Source: Betaproteobacteria bacterium UBA7395 (GTDB lineage: Bacteria; Pseudomonadota; Gammaproteobacteria; Burkholderiales; Rhodocyclaceae). From it: DNA of 30,114 bases. The notes under the pieces are model-generated. The model did not search any database and was not told where the DNA came from. It saw nothing but the letters and a program-made list of their open reading frames with translations. Location: assembly GCA_002470165.1 (NCBI GenBank), contig DKNF01000113.1, positions 1 to 30,114 of the forward strand, in the 5' to 3' direction. Of this stretch, positions 26,909 through 30,114 are shown one piece after another (the first letter of the stretch is position 1; each line of letters begins with the position of its first letter). A program made the translations under genes and the position numbers.

Positions 26909-26948
26909 CGAAAACGACCAAGGGTCGCGCAGAGAACATCGGTAGAGA

Positions 26949-27986
26949 TCAGCGGTAGCGGGCGACCATGCGATCCAGCGGGATCGGTTTGATGGCAGAC
27001 GCCCGCCCGGCCGAACCGAAGGCTTCGAAACGCAGCCGGCAGATGCCGCGGGCGGCGATCACGGCGGCCTTGAGGAAGGCGCGCGGGTCGAACTCGTCGG
27101 GCTTGTCGGCCATCGCTTTACGCATCGCGCCGGTCATCGCCAGGCGGATGTCGGTGTCGATATTGACCTTGCGCACGCCGTGGCGGATGCCTTCGACGAT
27201 TTCCTCGAGCGGTACGCCGTAGGTTTCCTTGATCGTGCCACCGTACTGGCGGATAGTCGCCAGCCATTCCTGCGGCACCGACGACGAGCCGTGCATGACC
27301 AGATGGGTGTCGGGAATGCGCGCGTGGATCGCCTTGATCCGCTCGATGGCCAGGATTTCGCCGGTTGGCGGGCGGGTGAATTTGTAGGCCCCGTGGCTGG
27401 TGCCGATGGCGATGGCCAGCGCGTCGACACCGGTTCTGGCGACAAAGTCGGCGGCTTCGTCGGGGTCGGTCAGCAGTTGCGCGTGGTCGAGCTTGCCGGC
27501 GGCGCCGATGCCGTCTTCCTCGCCGGCCTCGCCGGTTTCCAGCGAGCCGAGGCAGCCGAGTTCGCCCTCGACGGAAACGCCGATGGCGTGCGCCATCTCG
27601 ACCACCTTGCGGGTGGTGTCGACGTTGTAGGCGTAGTTGGTCGGCGTCTTGCCATCCTCGCCCAGCGAGCCATCCATCATCACGCTGGAGAAGCCGCTGC
27701 GCATCGACTGCAGGCAGACCGCCGGCGAGGTACCGTGATCCTGGTGCAGGCAGACCGGAATGTCCGGGTACTGCTCGATGGCGGCTTCGACCAGCTTGCG
27801 CAGGAAGGGCTCGCCGGCGTACTTGCGGGCACCGGCCGAGGCCTGCAGGATGACCGGGCTGTCGCAGTCCGCCGCCGCCTGCATGATGGCGTGGATCTGC
27901 TCCATGTTATTGACGTTGAAGGCGGGCAGGCCGTATGCGTGCTCGGCGGCGTGGTCGAGCAACTGGCGCAGGGAAATCAGGGCCAT
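26949..27986 (-). CDS. cbbA: Fructose-bisphosphate aldolase, class II (second copy, cbbA-like)
   Basis: Second class IIB aldolase, 345 residues, acting on fructose 1,6-bisphosphate and, in autotrophs, also on sedoheptulose 1,7-bisphosphate. Motifs parallel the first copy: [84 protein letters not shown] and [18 protein letters not shown]. It differs in the middle ([11 protein letters not shown] instead of the first copy's [12 protein letters not shown] region) and in a shorter C-terminus. GAGGAAA precedes ATG 27986, nine bases after the gap stop, so the two are co-transcribed. Gene order with tkt, gap and rpe is that of cbb operons; the cbb label is inference because RuBisCO is not visible. 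Confidence 0.92.
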   Translation of the reverse strand: MALISLRQLLDHAAEHAYGLPAFNVNNMEQIHAIMQAAADCDSPVILQASAGARKYAGEPFLRKLVEAAIEQYPDIPVCLHQDHGTSPAVCLQSMRSGFSSVMMDGSLGEDGKTPTNYAYNVDTTRKVVEMAHAIGVSVEGELGCLGSLETGEAGEEDGIGAAGKLDHAQLLTDPDEAADFVARTGVDALAIAIGTSHGAYKFTRPPTGEILAIERIKAIHARIPDTHLVMHGSSSVPQEWLATIRQYGGTIKETYGVPLEEIVEGIRHGVRKVNIDTDIRLAMTGAMRKAMADKPDEFDPRAFLKAAVIAARGICRLRFEAFGSAGRASAIKPIPLDRMVARYR

Positions 27987-27995
27987 GGGGTTTCC

Positions 27996-29000
27996 TCAGT
28001 GCGTGATGTGGCGCGCCAGGCGCAACAGGTTGCAGGTATAGCCGTATTCGTTGTCGTACCAGGCGACGACCTTGACGAAGGTCGGATCAAGCGCGATGCC
28101 GGCGCCGGTATCGAAGATCGACGGCTGCGGGCAGCCCCGGAAATCGGTCGACACGACAGCTGCGTCGGTATAGCCGAGCACGCCCTTGAGCGGCCCCTCG
28201 GCCGCCTCGCGCATGGCCGCGCAGATGTCGGCGTAGCTCGCCGCGCGATCCAGTTCGACGGTCAGGTCGACCACCGAGACATCCGAGGTCGGCACGCGGA
28301 AGGCCATGCCGGTCAGCTTGCCGTTGAGCGCCGGAATCACCTTGCCGACCGCCTTGGCCGCCCCGGTCGACGACGGGATGATGTTTTCCAGGATGCCGCG
28401 CCCGCCGCGCCAATCCTTCCCGGACGGGCCGTCGACCGTTTTCTGGGTGGCCGTCGCCGCGTGCACCGTGCTCATCAGCCCGCGCTTGATGCCGAAACGG
28501 TCGTTGAGCACCTTGGCCACCGGCGCCAGTCCGTTGGTCGTGCACGACGCTGCCGAGACGATGTCCTGGCCGGCGTAATCGGCGTGATTCACGCCGAACA
28601 CGAACATCGGCGTATCGTCCTTGGCCGGCGCCGACTGGACAACCTTGCGCGCCCCCGCGGCGACGTGCGCCTGGCAGCTTTCCCGGGTGAGGAAGAAGCC
28701 GGTCGCCTCGATCACCAGATCGACGCCGAGTTCGCCCCACTTGAGGTCGGCCGGATTGCGCTCGGCGCTCAGGCGGATGCGCCGGCCATCGACGACCAGG
28801 TGGCTGCCATCGACAGCCACCTCACCGGCAAAACGCCCGTGCACCGAGTCGTGCGTCAGCAGATAGGCGAGGTAGTCGGGATCGAGCAGGTCGTTGATGC
28901 CGACCACCTCCAGCCCGGAAAACTCGGCCTCCTGGGCGATGGCGCGGAAGGCCATGCGTCCGATACGGCCGAAGCCGTTGATTGCCACCCGTATTGGCAT
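27996..29000 (-). CDS. gap: Glyceraldehyde-3-phosphate dehydrogenase (second copy, cbbG-like)
   Basis: A 334-residue GAPDH with [11 protein letters not shown], catalytic C153 in [10 protein letters not shown]180 in [39 protein letters not shown] and [10 protein letters not shown]. The cofactor loop is GINDLLD with D37 present, the aspartate linked to NAD preference, unlike the alanine of the copy at 17652. The S-loop type (ATQKTVDG) is that of GapA-like enzymes, so this copy comes from a different branch. AGGAGA precedes ATG 29000. It lies 47 bases after tkt and 9 bases before fba, in the cbb-like run. Confidence 0.94.
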   Translation of the reverse strand: MPIRVAINGFGRIGRMAFRAIAQEAEFSGLEVVGINDLLDPDYLAYLLTHDSVHGRFAGEVAVDGSHLVVDGRRIRLSAERNPADLKWGELGVDLVIEATGFFLTRESCQAHVAAGARKVVQSAPAKDDTPMFVFGVNHADYAGQDIVSAASCTTNGLAPVAKVLNDRFGIKRGLMSTVHAATATQKTVDGPSGKDWRGGRGILENIIPSSTGAAKAVGKVIPALNGKLTGMAFRVPTSDVSVVDLTVELDRAASYADICAAMREAAEGPLKGVLGYTDAAVVSTDFRGCPQPSIFDTGAGIALDPTFVKVVAWYDNEYGYTCNLLRLARHITH

Positions 29001-29047
29001 GGGTTTGTCTCCTGATTTTATGAAAAATTCTTTTGTCGCTGGCGCGT

Positions 29048-30114
29048 TCAGAAATCGCCGTCGTTGCCGCTTTCACGGGCGATGGTTTCGACGACGACGC
29101 TGGCCAGGTGGCGGGCGGTCAGCCCGAAATGTTCGTAGAGCGCAGACGCCGGGGCGGAGGCGCCGAAGCTGTCGATGCCGACCACCTCGCCGACCAGGCC
29201 GACATACTTGCGCCAGGGGTCGGGATGCGCAGCCTCGATGGCGATGCGCACGACCTCCGGCGGCAGCACCGCGCGCTTCCAGGCGCTTTTCTGGCGGTCG
29301 AAGCGTTCGCAACAAGGCATAGCGACGACGCGCACGGCAACCCCGTGGGTGGCCAGTTCGCGCTGCGCTTCCAGGGCGATGCCGACTTCCGAGCCGGTGG
29401 CGATGATCACCGCCTGCAAGGGGCCGTCGGCGTCGCGCAGGACGTAGCCGCCGCGGGCAATCTCTTCGGCCCGGCCAGCGCGGTCGCCGCATTGGTCGAG
29501 GTTCTGCCGCGACAGGAAGAGCGCGCTCGGCCCGTCGCGGCGTTCCAGCGCCTCGGCCCAGGCCACTGCCGTTTCCAGTTCATCACACGGACGCCAGACA
29601 TCGAGACCGGGAATCAGGCGCAGGCTGCCGACGTGCTCGATCGGCTGGTGCGTCGGTCCGTCCTCGCCGAGGCCGATGGAATCGTGGGTCAGCACATGGA
29701 CGACGCGCTGCTGCATCAACGCGCTCATGCGGATGGCGTTGCGCGAATAGTCCGAGAAGACGGCGAAAGTGCCGCCGTAGGGAATCAGCCCGCCGTGCAG
29801 GGCGACCCCGTTCATGATCGCCGCCATGCCGAATTCGCGCACGCCGTAAGAGATGTAGTTGGGCGTGCGCTCGCCGGCGGCATGCCAGGCAACGCTGCCT
29901 TTACCGGCGGTCAGGTTGGAGCCGGTCAGGTCGGCCGAACCACCGAGCAGTTCGGGAACGCGGTCGATCAGGAAATCGAGGCAGTTCTGCGAGGACTTGC
30001 GGCTGGCGATGCCGCCACTCTTCGCTGCCGACTGGGCGAGCAGTTCGGCGCGGATTTCCGGCCAGCTCTCCGGCAGGCCGCCGGCCTGGGTGCGCTCGAA
30101 TTCGGCGGCCAGTT
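29048..30114 (-). CDS. cbbT: Transketolase, C-terminal part (second copy; 5' end outside window)
   Basis: The last 354 residues of a second transketolase; the frame stays open from the stop at 29048 to the window edge, and no start codon occurs before the GTG at 29842, which is internal. Visible are [82 protein letters not shown] and the C-terminal domain up to RESGNDGDF. These parallel the first copy at 15613 with clear differences. It is first visible gene of the minus-strand tkt-gap-fba-rpe-gph run; by order it corresponds to cbbT, with any fbp/prk/RuBisCO genes beyond the edge. Confidence 0.95.
   Translation of the reverse strand, partial: LAAEFERTQAGGLPESWPEIRAELLAQSAAKSGGIASRKSSQNCLDFLIDRVPELLGGSADLTGSNLTAGKGSVAWHAAGERTPNYISYGVREFGMAAIMNGVALHGGLIPYGGTFAVFSDYSRNAIRMSALMQQRVVHVLTHDSIGLGEDGPTHQPIEHVGSLRLIPGLDVWRPCDELETAVAWAEALERRDGPSALFLSRQNLDQCGDRAGRAEEIARGGYVLRDADGPLQAVIIATGSEVGIALEAQRELATHGVAVRVVAMPCCERFDRQKSAWKRAVLPPEVVRIAIEAAHPDPWRKYVGLVGEVVGIDSFGASAPASALYEHFGLTARHLASVVVETIARESGNDGDF

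Noticed and set aside
27180..29015. A 611-codon plus-strand open frame
   Set aside because: It is antisense to the second aldolase and GAPDH genes, whose motifs are intact; no recognisable protein.

Overview
The window is high-GC, gene-dense bacterial chromosome. Most genes are central carbon metabolism of a type expected in a Betaproteobacterium; the mix (class I fructose-bisphosphatase, class IIB aldolases, Epd-like dehydrogenase, PAS/GGDEF/EAL proteins, two-domain polyphosphate:AMP phosphotransferase, TRAP transporter, a cbb-style gene set) fits the Rhodocyclales (Dechloromonas/Azonexus/Accumulibacter relatives). That placement is inference from gene content, not from a database search. 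No rRNA, tRNA, CRISPR array, insertion sequence or phage gene was seen. There is no gene-free stretch above 300 bases; the longest gaps are 19237-19478, 15408-15612, 2320-2472 and 10993-11133.

Layout. 1-2890: the end of rpiA with its terminator, a minus-strand EAL-CBS-GGDEF protein, and two tiny predicted membrane proteins. 2889-6800 (minus strand): a tight run rsmE-pap-argA-yggX (16S rRNA methylation, polyphosphate-driven AMP phosphorylation, first step of arginine synthesis, Fe(II) trafficking) that ends at an intrinsic terminator. 6843-10992 (plus): a peroxiredoxin-like CxxC protein, a PAS-PAS-PAS-GGDEF-EAL protein and class I FBPase. 11134-14736: a TRAP transporter whose binding-protein gene (plus) and membrane genes (minus) face each other across two back-to-back terminators. 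14841-15407: a lipoprotein.

15613-25449 (plus): a lower-glycolysis/gluconeogenesis array, tkt-gap, then epd-pgk-(degenerate receiver/GGDEF protein)-pyk-fba, interrupted by one minus-strand gene of unknown function (18727-19236). 25503-30114 (minus): a second set, tkt-gap-fba-rpe-gph, in the order typical of proteobacterial Calvin-cycle (cbb) operons; the transketolase runs off the window edge and RuBisCO/phosphoribulokinase are not visible here. Together the two sets supply parallel isoenzymes for transketolase, GAPDH and aldolase, one probably used for heterotrophic glycolysis/gluconeogenesis and the other for CO2 fixation with phosphoglycolate salvage.

Most interesting points: a matching palindrome placed upstream of both halves of the split TRAP transporter; a pair of perfect hairpins in the dctP leader; a pseudo-receiver/pseudo-GGDEF protein embedded between pgk and pyk; and three GAPDH-family proteins with different residues at the cofactor-selecting position.
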